64,000 bases of DNA, taken from Larus michahellis (Eukaryota; Chordata; Aves; Charadriiformes; Laridae). The position numbers and the translations under genes were made by a program. The stretch covers positions 19,507,701 through 19,571,700 of the forward strand of contig NC_133900.1 of assembly GCF_964199755.1 (NCBI RefSeq), read 5' to 3'. The notes under the pieces are model-generated. The model was not told where the DNA came from, searched no databases, and saw nothing but the letters and a program-made list of their open reading frames with translations. Shown piece after piece: positions 1 through 14,112 of the stretch. Position 1 is the first letter of the stretch; every line of letters starts with the position of its first letter.

Positions 1-2786
1 TGTAAGATACCCTCCTGGAAAATGAGACACAGGCCGCAGCCCCCTGGGCCACGCAGGGTGGTGGGCCCTGTTCTGATATGTGACCTTCCTCCTCTTTTGG
101 AAGGTTGCAGAAGCCATCCCTGCCCAAGTACGTCCTGGGCTTGCCTGTGGGGTGGCATGTTTTTTGGGCAGGACGGGAAGCACATTGCAGCCACTGTGGG
201 AGAAGCGCTGATGTGCTGACTTAGACCTGCTAAGGATGGCATGTGTCTGCCTATGTCCAAAGGCAGAAGTCAGGGGACCAGGAGAACCCCAGCCGTGGCT
301 AGAGAGCGAAGCAGGTATCAGCAGAAAGGTTTGTGCCTGCAACTTGGAAAACTCAGACACCCACCTCCCTGGAGCTAGTCCTGGTTCTTTTTCCAGTACA
401 CCAGGTCTTGGGGAGAAGTTTCAGCGAAATACTATGTTCTGTTTCAGGTCCAAGGGCCACTCTAAAAGCTGCTCTACTCTTAGATCTGGCAGAAAAACGC
501 ATTATTAAAAGTGATAGGAGTGAGTCTCTCTGAAAACGTAAAATGGGGAAAAGTAGATTTAAATGCCTGCTATAATATCATTGGCATTTTCCTCACTTCA
601 GCAAACCCTCTCCTTGTCCCAATGTATATTCCTTCTAACAGGAAGAAAGTAGAACTTTTTCAGGGAGATGAAAGTGAACACAACTTTCAGAGCAGAAGTT
701 CTGATAAGCATTTACTTACGTAGAAAAATACACAAAATATAATTTTGCCAAGTTTGCCAAAATGGCTGGAACAAAATTGTTTGGAATTTTCAGGATGATT
801 CACGTTTTTATAATTTTTTTTTAACCAAAAAAGTAGATTAGTAGTTTGTATGAAGCTAAATAAAATTATTTCTAAGAATTTGATTAATAAAGGGCTTAGA
901 TATCACTTGTTTGTATACAAAGTCTTGATAAATTGGTTATGTGCATAATTTGTTTTCCCCACAGCTGCCTGCTAGTGCAGTTTTAGTGACAACCTATTTA
1001 CATTCTTTCTAATTGTATGAGTAGGATCTCAGATAAACATCACTTATATAGCAACTGAATAATTATTTGACCATATTTTGCATCCTTGATGAAACATGAA
1101 GAAAAAAATAATCAGCTAATGATGCCACTGCTGACAGGACCAATTATCACTCTGCAAAACTTTGTCTATAAGAACTATCATTTTTCATATAGGTACCTAT
1201 TCTTACTATTACACTTGATAATTCAGTGCGTGGATTATACAGAAAGCAGTACATGATTTTAACAAGCAGTCTTAAATGGGCAGATTAACAGGTAGAAAGA
1301 AAGGCATTAGGCTTTTATCTAACATCAACATTGCATTGAGAGAGCATCCGCTCTTCCGTGAATAATTAGTTTGTATAAACCTGTTTAGATTTAAAAGTGT
1401 CATTTGTATTAATTGAGTGTTTAGAATTCTGTTCTTACCTTTCTGTCCTTCTTTTTGTTACTTTAGAAAGCAATAGATACTAAAGAATGATTAAAGGCAT
1501 GTACCTCTATTTATTTTTCTGAAATTTTCTTACTTCTGATGTAGTAAGGAAAGCATTTGTCTTAAGAAGTCAAGTCAGTCAGTTCTATAATAAATATATT
1601 TGTACATTCCAGAACTACATGTGGTTCAAAAAATTGCCATTTGTGCTTCATCTAGCAAGCATTTTCAATCTGAAATGGTATTTTTACCCTTTAGCCACCT
1701 GTAGGCCCTGAATGATGACAGTATCTGCACATGACCCCATGACTACCGTAGGGAATTTCCATTCCACCACGGTTAGTTCCATAGCTGCGTTTGTGTAGTG
1801 CATAGTCATCACCTGCAGAGAGTCAGTGAGGAAGCTACGCTGGCCAAATCGATCTTTGATGTACTGGCAAGTTGTAGAAAATCAAAGCAAATCCAAAATG
1901 CTTAGCAATGTCAACAGCTGACTCAAATTTCTTTATTAACTGTGTACTACGTAATCCAATCAATAGTAACATGCACAATAGTTGTGACTAATCATACTCT
2001 CACACGATTAAGCCTATTCTTTTTTCTGTTAGTTTTCAGTAGCCTATACGAATATGTGTATATGCACAGCCATGTATTTTTATATATATTTATAATATGT
2101 ATATAATAAATGTCTTCCTCCCATATGTTTTTCACTTACTTCTTCCCTACTGAATTGTACTAATACTTAATAATAATAACTTGATGGGTTTTTGGCCTCA
2201 AAAAGTTGGCTTTTTTTGCTAAATTGTCCTCTCTGTAGATTTGATTGCTAGCCACATGTTCTTTGAGTTATCAAAGCAGGGTAAAGCTACCCCTTCAGAG
2301 GGGTATTAAAATCACTGCTAGCTAGTCAGTGCTGGATTTAACATTGCATAGTCATAGCAATTCCTTCTCTTTTCTATCTTTTTAAATTATTATTATATTT
2401 TTATTCTGTATCCTCTAGTTTATGATTAGCCTGTGAGCAGCTTCAAAGAGTAGCCATGTAGTAAAAAAAATTCTGATTTTATTTAGTTCCTTCCCATGTT
2501 TTCAGTTTGATTATTGAAACCAGAGTAGCTGTTTGTCTGTGTTCCACTTCAGTTTAAGCACTGCTGTTGGAATGAGTGCACGGAAGAAAAAAATTCCACT
2601 TATTTCCACCTGTATTTCCAGAGAAGGGCTAAAAGATCAAAAATATGCAGATTACTTTGAGAAAGCTCATTGGTTTAGGAATACCCTTAGAAGCCTGTAT
2701 AGCAAATGAAGCTTTCAGTGTTCTATTAGTCGGCTGTCTGATGATCTGGAGTTTATTTGTGAATTATTAAAGGTTTGATCTATCTT

Positions 2787-2811
2787 AAAAAAAAAAAAAA
2801 GAAAAAAAAAA
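2787..2811. repeat. Poly(A) tract
   Basis: Fourteen A, one G and ten A. No recognisable retroposon body is attached on the left, so it is treated as a simple repeat. Confidence 0.9.
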
Positions 2812-5191
2812 CTTTCAAGCTTGAAATCAAAATCAGATTTGCATTGTTTAAAAATGTGGAGCTAATGGTTTCATATAGAGGAAACACCTGTTACTAGTAG
2901 AGAATTAAAGCAATGTTCCAGGTCCCATGAAAGTGAATAAAGAGCTCAAGGCACCACTCAGACAAAAAGCCTTCAACAAAATTCAGCAAAGACTATCAAT
3001 CACGCCAGAAAGCCTTGATGAAACGTTTTCATTACTTCTAAACAACAAAAGGTATCTTTTTGGGGAAAAAAAAAATAAATCCTTGGGGATATTTCAGCTG
3101 ATTAATTATACAAATAAATTGTCTCTTTAGTAATAAAGTGGTTACAAACAACATTGCAAATATAAACTTCAGTGTGCCTCTCAAACTTCATGGATGTAGG
3201 CATTTTGATACTGGTAGAAAAATTTAAATTTCAAAGCATGTTCTTTTTCATTTTTAGTAAATGTCTGCACGTTTAGGAGGAATTAAAGACATGGAAGGGA
3301 AATCTGAGGCAAGCTATCGTAGAAGGGTTTATTCTTCCACTCCAGCTCCTGTTGATTGATATCTTACCTTGAAATTCATCCCGTTGATCAATTAGGATGA
3401 CTTACATAGTTAGACAGCACTCAGGATGAACAGTTTAGCAGATTTCAGCCCATAATTCCCTGAAATCAACAGAAAGCTGTATGTGCACTCAATGGCTATT
3501 GCAAAGGATGACTCCTCCTAAAGCAAACATGAGAAAATGTACAACTTTTACACTGAAAGCTGGCATAATAGAAATGGCCGGGGACTAATGAAAATTAGTT
3601 CTTTTTTAAATTTTTTTTCATTTTTAAAAAGTTTCAGCAGTATCGTGTCCAGCAATTTTTCCTTAAACTTTTAAGATCAAAATAATCCAATATGATCATT
3701 TTCATGGCTCACGGCGTAACTGATAACATATAATTTTATTAGTTGATTTCAAAGCAAGTCCACGGTATCTGGTTGAGCTAAAGGATATTGTTTAATAAGA
3801 TAGCTATTCTTTTTTTAAAAACTTCATGTAGCTGAGAATTGACTGCTTCAATAGATAAGTTGCTCCAATATCATTATTATTAAATATTTGCACCTGATTT
3901 CTTGTCTGAATGTATCTACTGTCAGTAGCTAGACACTGCAGCATCACTTTGCACCAGTGTCTGCATCAAAGTTCCTTTATTAAAAATCTATTTTCTCATA
4001 TGTATTTAGAATCACTTTTTTAATAAATGAAAGAGATTAGTTTTTCTTAAGTTTCTCACTGTAAAACAAATTTCCTAGGCAAACCATGACTGTTAGTTTT
4101 TAAGTCCTTTAAAAGGTATGCCTTACTTTGAAATGTGAATAATGGCTATTATAGTGATGACATCATTAATATATAAAAGAGCTTTGTCAACGTATGTTCT
4201 TATCCAATGTTCTCCAACTGTTAATCAAAGAATTAGTTTTTTTTAAGGTGTACGGTTAACGTATTTTGATACTCTAGAGCAATTACTTAAGATAAAAGAT
4301 TACTTCATATGACTGATCTTTAGTACAATGTCTTGCAAATAATATAGAAAAACAGAGAAGGAAATTTACATAGCCCAGTAAAATAAATTTCAGTTGCATA
4401 TTTACTGGTGTTTTTTTGATATTATTTATCAAAAACTAAAGTTCAGAAGCATTAGTTGTGTATTTCTTACTGTAATTTTTAATGTACCACTATGTCTGAA
4501 TTTTGTGGGCTCGGGGATGCTTTATTTTGGCATGTACACATGATTCCTGTACCCTTATTACCATTAAGCTCCAGATAGATGTTTTCAACCTTGATTCCTC
4601 TTCAAATAGCTAAATAGCTTCTGTGTGTGCTCACGTCTAATTACAGAGTAATTTCTCTATATCCACGAAGAATACTCTTACCTGTTTCGCCGGCAGCTGT
4701 TTCTGTGCTAAAGCAGAGGATCCCTAATTCAATCAGCTCCTCTAACAGCATAGTTTTTATTTCACCCCCGTGGAGAGAGATGTGATATCTTGCCAAAGGA
4801 CCTGCCCCAACCCTCACGCATTTGAGGCATCAGCCACATCTGTGCACCACATGTAGTGGTAGAATGGTCACAGGAATGCTGTGGCCACAAGGAATTCTTA
4901 CATATTCTGGCTTGTGCTTATGAAATGAAGAAACAAAAATATTAAGGTGCTCCTAACTATATTTTACTACAATTGTGAATACACAATTTATTAGTAAGTG
5001 TGAAGATAACCTTTTCTGCTAATCTTCCAGCGATCAAAAAATGCCTGCAAAAGATCTTAAAAATACCAAAATCTGTGAGGTGCCAAAACTGCAGCAGACC
5101 GGTGCTTAGCTGGCCTTTAAAAATTATGATATTACAAACTGGAGAACAGCATATATGGTTTTTTTACCTGCCCATCTTTTCTGAAGGATAG

Positions 5192-5231
5192 AGCCGTTCA
5201 GCTAGAGTGGATGGGTAGCCGTTCAGCTAGA
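5192..5231. repeat. Short direct repeat (15 bp, 25-bp period)
   Basis: The sequence agccgttcagctaga occurs at 5192-5206 and again at 5217-5231. A ten-base spacer separates the two copies. This is a minor local duplication. Confidence 0.8.
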
Positions 5232-7181
5232 TAGATCATGATAAAGATAACAGAAAAGGATTAAGTCTACATTTCACAGGAGATATCTTCTTGAAAAATT
5301 ATGGAAAGTTATGCTGACATTGATAACGCAGGACTGAACAGTAGAGTTTAAGAACATTGAAAATTAATGTAGGTAGTTAATGGATCTCTACCGAATATCC
5401 GTGAATGGTACAAATAATATACATTAATAATACTGAGGATAAATGTATGTCTAAGTCTCCCCTGGGAAATAGGTTTTTTACATGTCACTGAGTTACCCAG
5501 ATGCTGTCAGGGCCACAATCTACAGTGTAAGTAATTTTGTAAGTGAGCACTGCACGGCTTAACCTTGAACAGCAAATTGACTGAAATTATTTCAGAAATG
5601 TGTAGGAAGACCTACATATGATGCAGAAGTCTCCAGGGTTCTAAATAAATTAATTACTGTTTTAAAAATACACCCTTCTACTGCATTCATGAAGGTTATT
5701 TATCTATTATTTGCTTGATCAGAACTGCTTTTCTCCAAACAAGAGGAAAACTGTTCTCCTAGGCAGCAAATATAGTACAGACTCATGAAAATATATTTTC
5801 AATCATGTAAAATATTTGAGCCTTTAGCAGTATGGGAATGTTTATAAATCAAATTATAAAAACCATGTATGCTTAAAGTTCAATCAGCCAAACATAAACA
5901 TACATATATAAAATCAAGAAGACAATCCTGTCTTTTTTATTCTGACAGGCCACTTCTGTATATTGCTTTTATTATTTTCTTGAAAAATCTATGCAGAAAT
6001 ATTGATAGATATGATATTGGTAGCTCTGATAGATGGTGTGGACCACTTTTGGTAGTATGAGTTCCACCACGTCTGGCAAAGTGGATGTTGGATGTCCTAT
6101 GCTGTGAAATGTATGGTAGGGCAAGGAGCTGGTAAAGTCTTGCAGGAGATGACGCTTGCTGTCGGGATGGATGTGGTTCCAGGAAGGGGTGCAGGTCTTG
6201 GCCCTGGACCCACCTCTGCCACGTCCTACATGGTGTGATGGGTTTGGTAAGCACGTGGTGCTCAGCTGAAGCATCACTCTGTCTGGTGTGTAACGTGCGT
6301 CTACCAAACACAACTGTATGCCATAAATTTGGGTGGTCTTTAGTAACAAAGGTTTGATTTTAGGTTGCGCGTTAGCTGAAACAGCCTCCTGAAATAACAG
6401 CATAACGCTATATATTAACTGTCCTGTTGCTGAAGGGGGTGGAGCTTGATCACACACTCAAAAATTTTGCGGGATGAGGCCTACTAGCTATATGAACTCA
6501 TAATCTGTGAAAACTTCCCACTTTTCAATATAAAAATTATTTTCCTTATCCCAGCTTTTCTAGACACAGAATCCAAATTCTAGAAAAGATGAAAGTAGGA
6601 TAAATGTGCTTTCCTTAAACAAAGATACAATGATGAAACAATTGAAAATGTTAAAATATCATTTAACTTTTGATTGTTGGTGCTCTGTAGTTTGGAAACC
6701 AAAAGGAAATCCTCACTGGGTCATTATTCCCTTGACAAATGAATTCAAAGCAGCTGTTTTCTGGAGCGCAGCCCAAGAGATACAGGTGTGTGTTACATAG
6801 TAGGTGTGATATACAGTACACTCTACTTTCTGTTCCCTGTTCCTCCAATTTTTATTTTTTAAACTGAGAAAAAACACCCATCGTGATGGTTAAATCAAAC
6901 AAACCATTTGTTTCTTTGTTTCATTACGATCTCACTTTTTTTCCCCCCAAAAAAGGCTGTTTAAAGGTATAAAGAAACCCAGGACACCAAATATTTCATA
7001 GGACAGATAGAAATGCTATTATTTCTAAATATTGAGGACTTAAAAATCATCCGCTGATCACATTGGCTTTCAGTTAGAAGAGCTAGGCTTCACATCTCTT
7101 TACACCTGTACCAATACATATACGTATACTTTATTTTTTCGTTTGTTATGTATTTGAAAAGTTTATAGATGTTGTTTTATC

Positions 7182-7238
7182 TTTTATAATAATTTTATAC
7201 CATGATTTTATAATAATTTTATACCATGATTTTATAAT
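7182..7238. repeat. 24-bp tandem repeat, 2.4 perfect copies
   Basis: Units at 7182-7205 and 7206-7229 are identical, and a partial third copy of nine bases follows at 7230-7238. The unit is AT-rich (ttttataataatttta...ccatga). Perfect identity suggests a recent slippage or duplication event. The site may be length-polymorphic. Confidence 0.95.
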
Positions 7239-10200
7239 TAAAACTTGCAAATTATAGATGTAATTATGTTGCAATTACTGTAATGGAGACAGTAATGGTA
7301 GTGCAGAACCTGTTTAGGACAAGTCAGTAAATGCAACTGAAAACAAACAAGTCAGGAAAAGAGGATCATTTTATGCCACCAGTGAAACCGTAGTAATATA
7401 CTGCCTTTTGAAGCTAACAAAGGAATTTTTCAGTATTGAGCAGTCTATAGAAACAAACAAAATCTCCAAAAAAAGTGACTGGGGGGATGGTCCTGAAAGC
7501 TAATAGATACTTCAACAGATGCTCTTTAAAGTAACGGACTGGTCTGTGAGGCCCAAGAGTGCAATTCAGGCAATCGGTGAATGTTCGTTTCTTCCAACAA
7601 TTCCTATGTGAGTTTCTACTGCTCTTTTCTGGTCACCTATTCTCTCTAAGATTTTATTACATGGTCCGATATGTGGATGAAAATGTTTCCCGTTGCTGTG
7701 TCCAAATCAGCTGTGAACTCTTCAGTCTTGTTATACAATTGATGACGAAAGGCTAATTCTTAATCCTGGAGAGCTGTATTCTTGACAGCTATGTCCTGGT
7801 GGCCAAGGCAGGGTTTATTGAGACCTGTTCATCAAAATCCCCACGTGTGATGGCTGCAGGCTCGGGCAGAGGTTAAAAAATAATGTACAGGGAACCCCAA
7901 AGATGACGCGTGAGCTTCCCACTGAGGTAGTGCTGTGGATGGAGTAACTTGCTCAGCTTCCAGACGGACCGTGTCCACTAAGTAATCAGTTTGCTTTGTG
8001 CCTTGTGCATTCGTACCCTTCTGCGTGAATTCTTATTTTGTGTGGGCGAACTGTCGGTCACATTGGTGGTTAGCATGATGGAGATACCTTCGCGTTTGAA
8101 GTGGCTTACGTGCAGCAGTTCAGAAGTCACTGTCCTAATTTGCAGTACAGTAACTCCTTCGGGGTAAACAAATGCATAACTGCCAGTCCTCAATTCTTGA
8201 GTACACGTCTTTCAGCTGAGGAAACTGATTTAATCCCTCCAGCTCTAAGGAAGATTTCTCATACCATATGCCTTTATTTGTCCACGACGGATTTAAATCC
8301 CTCAGCTAATCTGAGGCTGTCGTATGGTTGAAACCAGGCTGGGAGGGGCTCTCTCCTGGAATAAAATATGATTACACTGGATAGATCGACTTTCATGGTT
8401 CCCTGATCCACTTTGTGTCGTGTCGAGCTGTGAAGTTCAGTTCAGCTGTGGGGTGATGTGCTTGGGAATCGTGACTCCCATACCTTGTCACACTGCAACA
8501 CCTGGACTTTCCTGGGAGAGGAGAATCTATCCCCAGGTTTCTCCCCCCAGAATTCAGTTCAAGATCACTAATTGCACTTAATGAGAAATACTAGAGAAGC
8601 TTCAATTAGCAAGGGCTTCTCTGTTTACTTATTTCAGCGTCTCAAGCACAGTTTTGTCATGACATTGTCCACACCGTGAGCTGTTTTCTACTTTCATTTG
8701 TCAGAAATAACCCACGGATTTTGATGTATTAATCTTCATGTGTTCAGCAGTAACCAGTCTGTTGATTTATAATATCAAGGCAGACTATTGGCCTGCTTTA
8801 TTTTTTTTTTTTCCTTTCCCCTGCTACATTAGACAGCCTGGAATGCCATCTGCTACTGGGATTCTTATCCCTTAAACTAAATGTGTAATTCAAGTATACA
8901 ATACAGTATTGTACTTCTGTCTTTTTAAACTGAACAGCTGTTGGGTACAAAAGATATACTCCAACAGTGTTGTTTTAAGTATGTTATCTATTAAATATCA
9001 ATGAAGCCGCACATTGTTTAGCACCATTATCAAAGATGAGATTTTTCTCCAAGTAATCACACTCTGGGAAATAAACAATCTGCAGCACATTTGATAGCAT
9101 CCAAACCAAGGTGTGGAATTTCATTAGGCTGTTGGGTGTATCTAATGTGCTCATTTATCAAAGCTTACAGAACAAAGAGGTTCGTTCACTTGAAATGGGA
9201 CATTTCTGTGCTTAAAATAGAAATACTAAGTAAAAATGTGAACTGATTCAGGCTAAAGAGGGAAGTGGGAACTACTGCAATATAAACTCTTGAATGAATT
9301 AAATGAGTAAAGAGTAAAGAACATCTTCCAACTCCATTTGTTGTAATTAATTCTTGAGAGAAGAATTCTTGAGTTGGCTGGAGGATTTAAGCAAATCCGC
9401 ATATCCATTTTTTGTACTTAAATGTTTTAAATGAGAATAACTTTTGATAGCACAGATGTTTGGTATAGGTTAAAAAAAAAGTCAGGAGTTCAGATCAAAC
9501 CAAAAAAATGCTCTTTAGTTTTGCCTAACGCATGCTAGTCACTTTTAACCCAGGCAGGATTTTAGGAGTATCAGTACAGTAAGAGCCATTTCCATTAGGA
9601 AACATATCGCTATACACTGTGTCATACGTAACATGTTGGCGTATGTCATGTCGTGTTAACATATCAGGAGTTAGGTTCCAGAAAGAATATCTGGAGAATT
9701 TTGGGAGTGAGTGTTAGTCATAGAGAGCTGCATATTAATCTTCTGGACAAACAAATCTCATTAGAAGCCGTACCCCCAGTAGGGAGAAGAATGGAAGGTA
9801 TCCGGGAGAGGAAGCTCCGTTAATCAGCAGCTACATTTAGCTTACAAATTCATTAGTCAGAAAATAAGGCTAGGAGCTGCTCCTTTGCAAGAACAAAAGC
9901 TTGAAGGGACTATGTGAACATTTAATTAAATAAATATTGGATGTAAAAAATATTGGAGCCAAGATTAGAAGCAAAAGCGTCTCTTGCACCCCATGCTCTA
10001 ATCAGTGCAATATGCAATCTTGCTCTGTCTCTGTGGCAGAATACGTGATTTTTTAAAAAAATTAGAATTTAGAAGCTAGAGAAATACCCTTCTCCCTGTC
10101 TTTCACATAGAGCAGGGGAGCTGTAGTATTCTCCCGAGATGTAGATTTGAGCTCTTTCAGGCTAAAGAAGCCATTGAATGTATCATCTCAGGCATGCTGG

Positions 10201-10579
10201 CATAGGGGTTTGGCAACTGAGTTGCCATTTAAAAACTAGGGCGTCTCTACAGCTTCCTCCTTCAGATATATTTTTGAATGTAAGTAGCCCATGACTGCCG
10301 TTTCTGATGTAATTCTCTCTTGCCTGTTAAGCAACTTTGAGATGGCAGGGATATTTCTCGTTTTAGAAAATAAGCACAAGTGTTTTCCTTCATTAACTAC
10401 ATGGAGACAATTCTCAACACAGATGGAAGCAAACATTTGCTGCTCAAGAAAAAAATCTTAAGTGTATAGGCATCCATAGATACCAATTTAAATGTTTTCT
10501 GCAGGTTTTGAGAATTGGGCTCCCGGAGTTAGCTTTCCCAATTCCGTCTAAGTTCCTTTCTGGGAAATATGGGAATCTG

Positions 10580-11045
10580 AGAGATTATAGTCCAATTCTT
10601 CAAAGGTATTTAGGCTTCTTAATCCTACCGTTTCAATGAGAGTTACGTACTGAGGAACTTTTAAAGATCTGAGTCTACAGAAAGTCGTCTGTACAGCAGG
10701 AAATTAAACTGAGTTCTCTTGGGGCTGCTGCTGTAACCCCAGGATCTTCCCTCTCATTGTCCCTGCGCAGCTTGGAGATTAACTCCTTCTGATACCTGGG
10801 AGATCAGTCAGCTCTAGATATGTAAGAAGTTATTACTGTTTGTATTACAAAAAAAAAAAAAAAAACCAAAAAACAAACCAAACCAAAAACATGGCACTTC
10901 TGGATGCCAAACGTTGTTCTTCAAATTGAAAAAGCACAGGGTGACAACTAGTCTGTGCCTGCGAGAGTTTAGGTCATGATATTCAAGTGCTCTAATGGAG
11001 TTAGGCACTTATCTTTGAATTTCAATGAGATTTGAACAGCTAGCG
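10580..11045. repeat. Possible ancient interspersed-repeat relics interrupted by an A-tract
   Basis: Both halves contain wording typical of very old amniote repeats: 'aattcttcaaaggtatttag' and 'aaagatctgagtct' at 10593-10677, and 'gagttaggcacttatctttg' and 'tttcaatgagatttgaacag' at 10997-11040. Between them lie ordinary sequence and a 17-base A-tract (10849-10865). No boundaries are visible, and similarity to a particular family is not established. Confidence 0.28.
10849..10865. repeat. Poly(A) tract
   Basis: A run of 17 A followed by an A/C-rich stretch (ccaaaaaacaaaccaaacca). It lies between two decayed repeat-like segments. Confidence 0.9.
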
Positions 11046-14000
11046 GAAACCCTTAAGTTTCTTCAAAATCCCTATTTCAAAATCTTAATAACAAAATACA
11101 GCAGCTGGGAGTAAAACCTGACAGAGGTTTGGCAGGTAGTACTGGGCAAGACTAACGTCAGGCTATTTTTCATAGTGTAGCTGAGACAAGGCTATTAAAA
11201 TAATTAGAAATTCACAATTATGGACTTCATTTTGCAATGCCTATGAATGCTTGAGTGTGCAGCTGTGATTAACCTCTCACTTGTGCTACAGTGTCCCAGT
11301 CCCATGCCACCAGAGGTGGTGGGAACCTTGTTGCTGATTTACATGACAGAAGTCTCTGAACCTTCGCCCAGGAATAATTCCCTTGGGAACAGGAAAACAT
11401 CTATTTTAGGAGAGAATCAAGAACAGTGGCATTAACTGTTTGATGCTGCCTCAACTTCAGTTTTAGCATATCCAAATGAAAACAACATTGCTCCAGAAGT
11501 AGGAACAGATAAGAGAAATGGTTTTGCATATACTTGGGGTTTCAGAGTTAAGGTTACTCTGGAAAAGCTCTTTTTTTGTTTGTTAAAACAACTTACCGCT
11601 GTTCCTCACAGGAGCTATGCAGGAGAGCCTGCCACCAGAGCCATTTATAAAGTAGGCTTGGCAGCGGAGGGGGCTTCTTTCCTGACCCCGAGCCCTGCTC
11701 GCTGTTAGCTTTCAAGAGTGAATTTTGTGTTGATGACAAGTGAACATTGTTAATGGAAGTTACATTTTTCCTCAATTTTCACCTCGGGCTCTTTGGCTGC
11801 CTCTGCAGTTTCTTACACGCTGCACTGTGCTTCAAGGTCCTTTATTTCGCCGGTTCTGGGATCTTTAGCAGGCTGCAGCTCCTGCTTCTGGCTCGCACTG
11901 GCTTGCCCTGGTGTGGATGGGAAGCCAGGTCTCTCGCTGGTCCAGCCCTGGGACATGCAACCGGGCTTGGGAATTTGGACGAACTGCTGGGTTTCGCGTT
12001 TTCATGCGTAGTCCTGTGTTGCAGCGATGCTGATGGAACGCGGTGTGCGAGTGTGTTTCGGGGGGCTGGAGGGTGGTTTTGGGGGTGAAATGAATCAGGC
12101 TGCACTGCTGAACTGAGGTTGCTGCAGGCAGGGAGGTGGACGGAGATAATCCAGGTCAGGAATTAGGTGGCTTGCTGGAGTATGTCATTAGAGAAAACCC
12201 AGGCAGTCTGGGTATAATAAACAACAAAGCTTTAAATCCAGAGGACCCCATTAACACTCAATGTGTCTTTAAAAGTATTAAGGCCTAACAACACTACAGA
12301 CTACTTTGTATTTTAGCCGTAAGATGCTCAGGAGTATTAGGCGTAAAGCCAGCATGAGAATCTGCCATGTGCTAAAGATTATCCAACTGTTTGTAGCATT
12401 CAGCCACTCCTTCCTAGCCTGTTTCCCCATAGATGCCTCCCATATTACGGTGGCTAATTTGAAAGCAAATACAATAGTTGTGACTGTGAAGGCATGACGG
12501 ACTCTTGGAGTCCGGCTTCTTTCTGAAGGAAGCAAAAATTAACAATATGTAGTCTGCGTAAGACAAAATAATAGGTTATTATTGACTGAAACTTCTTAAT
12601 TCTTAAAGTTTAACATCTTTTACTGGAAAACATACGTAATACTTTAAAACTTGAAAATATAAATTTTAAAAGAAAATTAAAATGGAAAACATTTGGTTCC
12701 CAGAATGATGAAATGAGATATTTTGACATTTATAGAAATTGCTTACACTTATAAAATGATATTCCTGTAAAACTTACTTGATTTGTGTAGCATTTAATTT
12801 TCCAGAGACATGAGTAGTCTGTCAGCATGTTCCACTGAAATGTCAGGGATTCATATTAAAAGCAGTAAATAACATATTTACAAATAAAAGCATCTGAAAC
12901 AAAGCACAAATAATATAATAATAAATGACACCTAATGGTAGCTTTTTTGACATTATGTAAAGTAACCGTTGAGTATTGTTTACCACTCTGATTTTACCAT
13001 TAGGTGGAAAACCAATTTTAAAATCATGGCAATAAACTCTTGGAAAGCAGCTAAACTTTTTAATAACTGGTTGCAAATGACACAAGGAGCTCGTCGCCAT
13101 GAGCTAAAATACAGTATTCATCTTCACAATCGTTAAAGTTTGGCAAGTTACAGGGTAGTTATTTGAATATAATGAGTATTAGCTAGGAAAGAAGCTGAGA
13201 AGAAAATTATTTTGTATTACAGACTGGAAGAGGATAATAAAAACAGTAATAATCACCTTTTCTTGACAAATGAGGTTTCCAGGTTTGTAATGTGACTACT
13301 CCGGGTTTTACAACTTGACAATGTAGGGGGGATGTGAGCAGCCACGTGCAGACGTGCCGGGCAAAGGGCAGCACTGAGCGCTCCCCTGAAAACCCCGGGG
13401 CCAGGCTGCCGGCCTCTCCAGGCGTTGATTTCTCATGAGTACTCGAGAAAATAGAGCACACTCTTCCATCCTGTGGAAAATATAAATCAAAATTAAGAAC
13501 CTGATTGCATTTGCAAAACTCCTGAATTCTCTCTGGAGGTAACGCGTGCTTTCTGTGTGGTGCTGCTTACAGCAACGTCTGTGCAGTTCCTTCACTTGGT
13601 AATGTTTTGAAGTAATAGTCAAAATAATTTGACATGATGGTGCAAGGCAGCTTTCCAGAGCAGAGGGTGAGAAGCTATCTAACATGTGTGTAGTGAGAAG
13701 ATACCACATCACTCAGCCTGACGTAATTCATTCCAAACACCCTGATGTACTTTCCCTCATCCATAGCACAGTTCCTGTGGCGCATTCCTGGAGCTCCTGA
13801 AGGAGTGCTCTAGGTACTGCTGCGGCTGTGATTTACAGAGGGTTTCTGAAGAAAACTCAAAGAATAAATTCTTTCTGAGATAGAAGAGCAACTATTTTGT
13901 TTGCGTTGCTTTGGCATGGCTATGGTCAATAAACAACGTTAGTAAACCAGAGACAGGGAAGAGAAGGTAGGAGTATTCATGCACGGCTCTCATCTTAAAT

Positions 14001-14079
14001 TCCAAATATATACCCCTAAGGGATGAAGGGTAGTGTGTTGGCCTTTTTGCACCCACCAGTGTGCAGTCATATCACAGCT

Positions 14080-14112
14080 GGGGTGGGGGGCGCGTCAGGG
14101 AGGGAGGGGGGT
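14080..14112 (+). other. G-rich tract, potential G-quadruplex
   Basis: The plus strand carries gggg-t-gggggg, then cgcgtca, then ggg-a-ggg-a-gggggg. That gives at least five G-runs of three or more within 33 bases, with loops of 1-7 bases, which fits the standard G-quadruplex pattern. The surrounding region is moderately GC-rich. Function is unknown. Confidence 0.6.

Larger units (their letters stand above)
1..7181. other. Gene-free AT-rich stretch
   Basis: No convincing exon, RNA gene or recognisable transposon was seen. The sequence is AT-rich with short homopolymers. Open frames present are short, start in weak contexts and lack family resemblance. The segment 1684-2000 is slightly richer in CpG and has unusual reverse-strand open frames (see findings). 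6060-6310 is locally GC-rich without identifiable content. Confidence 0.6.

Noticed and set aside
5972..6457. 161-codon reverse-strand open frame
   Set aside because: It overlaps another long frame on the same strand in a locally GC-richer patch (6060-6310). The translation is unremarkable, and no family was recognised.
11747..12088. 113-codon frame in a GC-rich stretch with overlapping frames on both strands
   Set aside because: All frames are open because of GC content; leucine/cysteine-rich composition with no family match.
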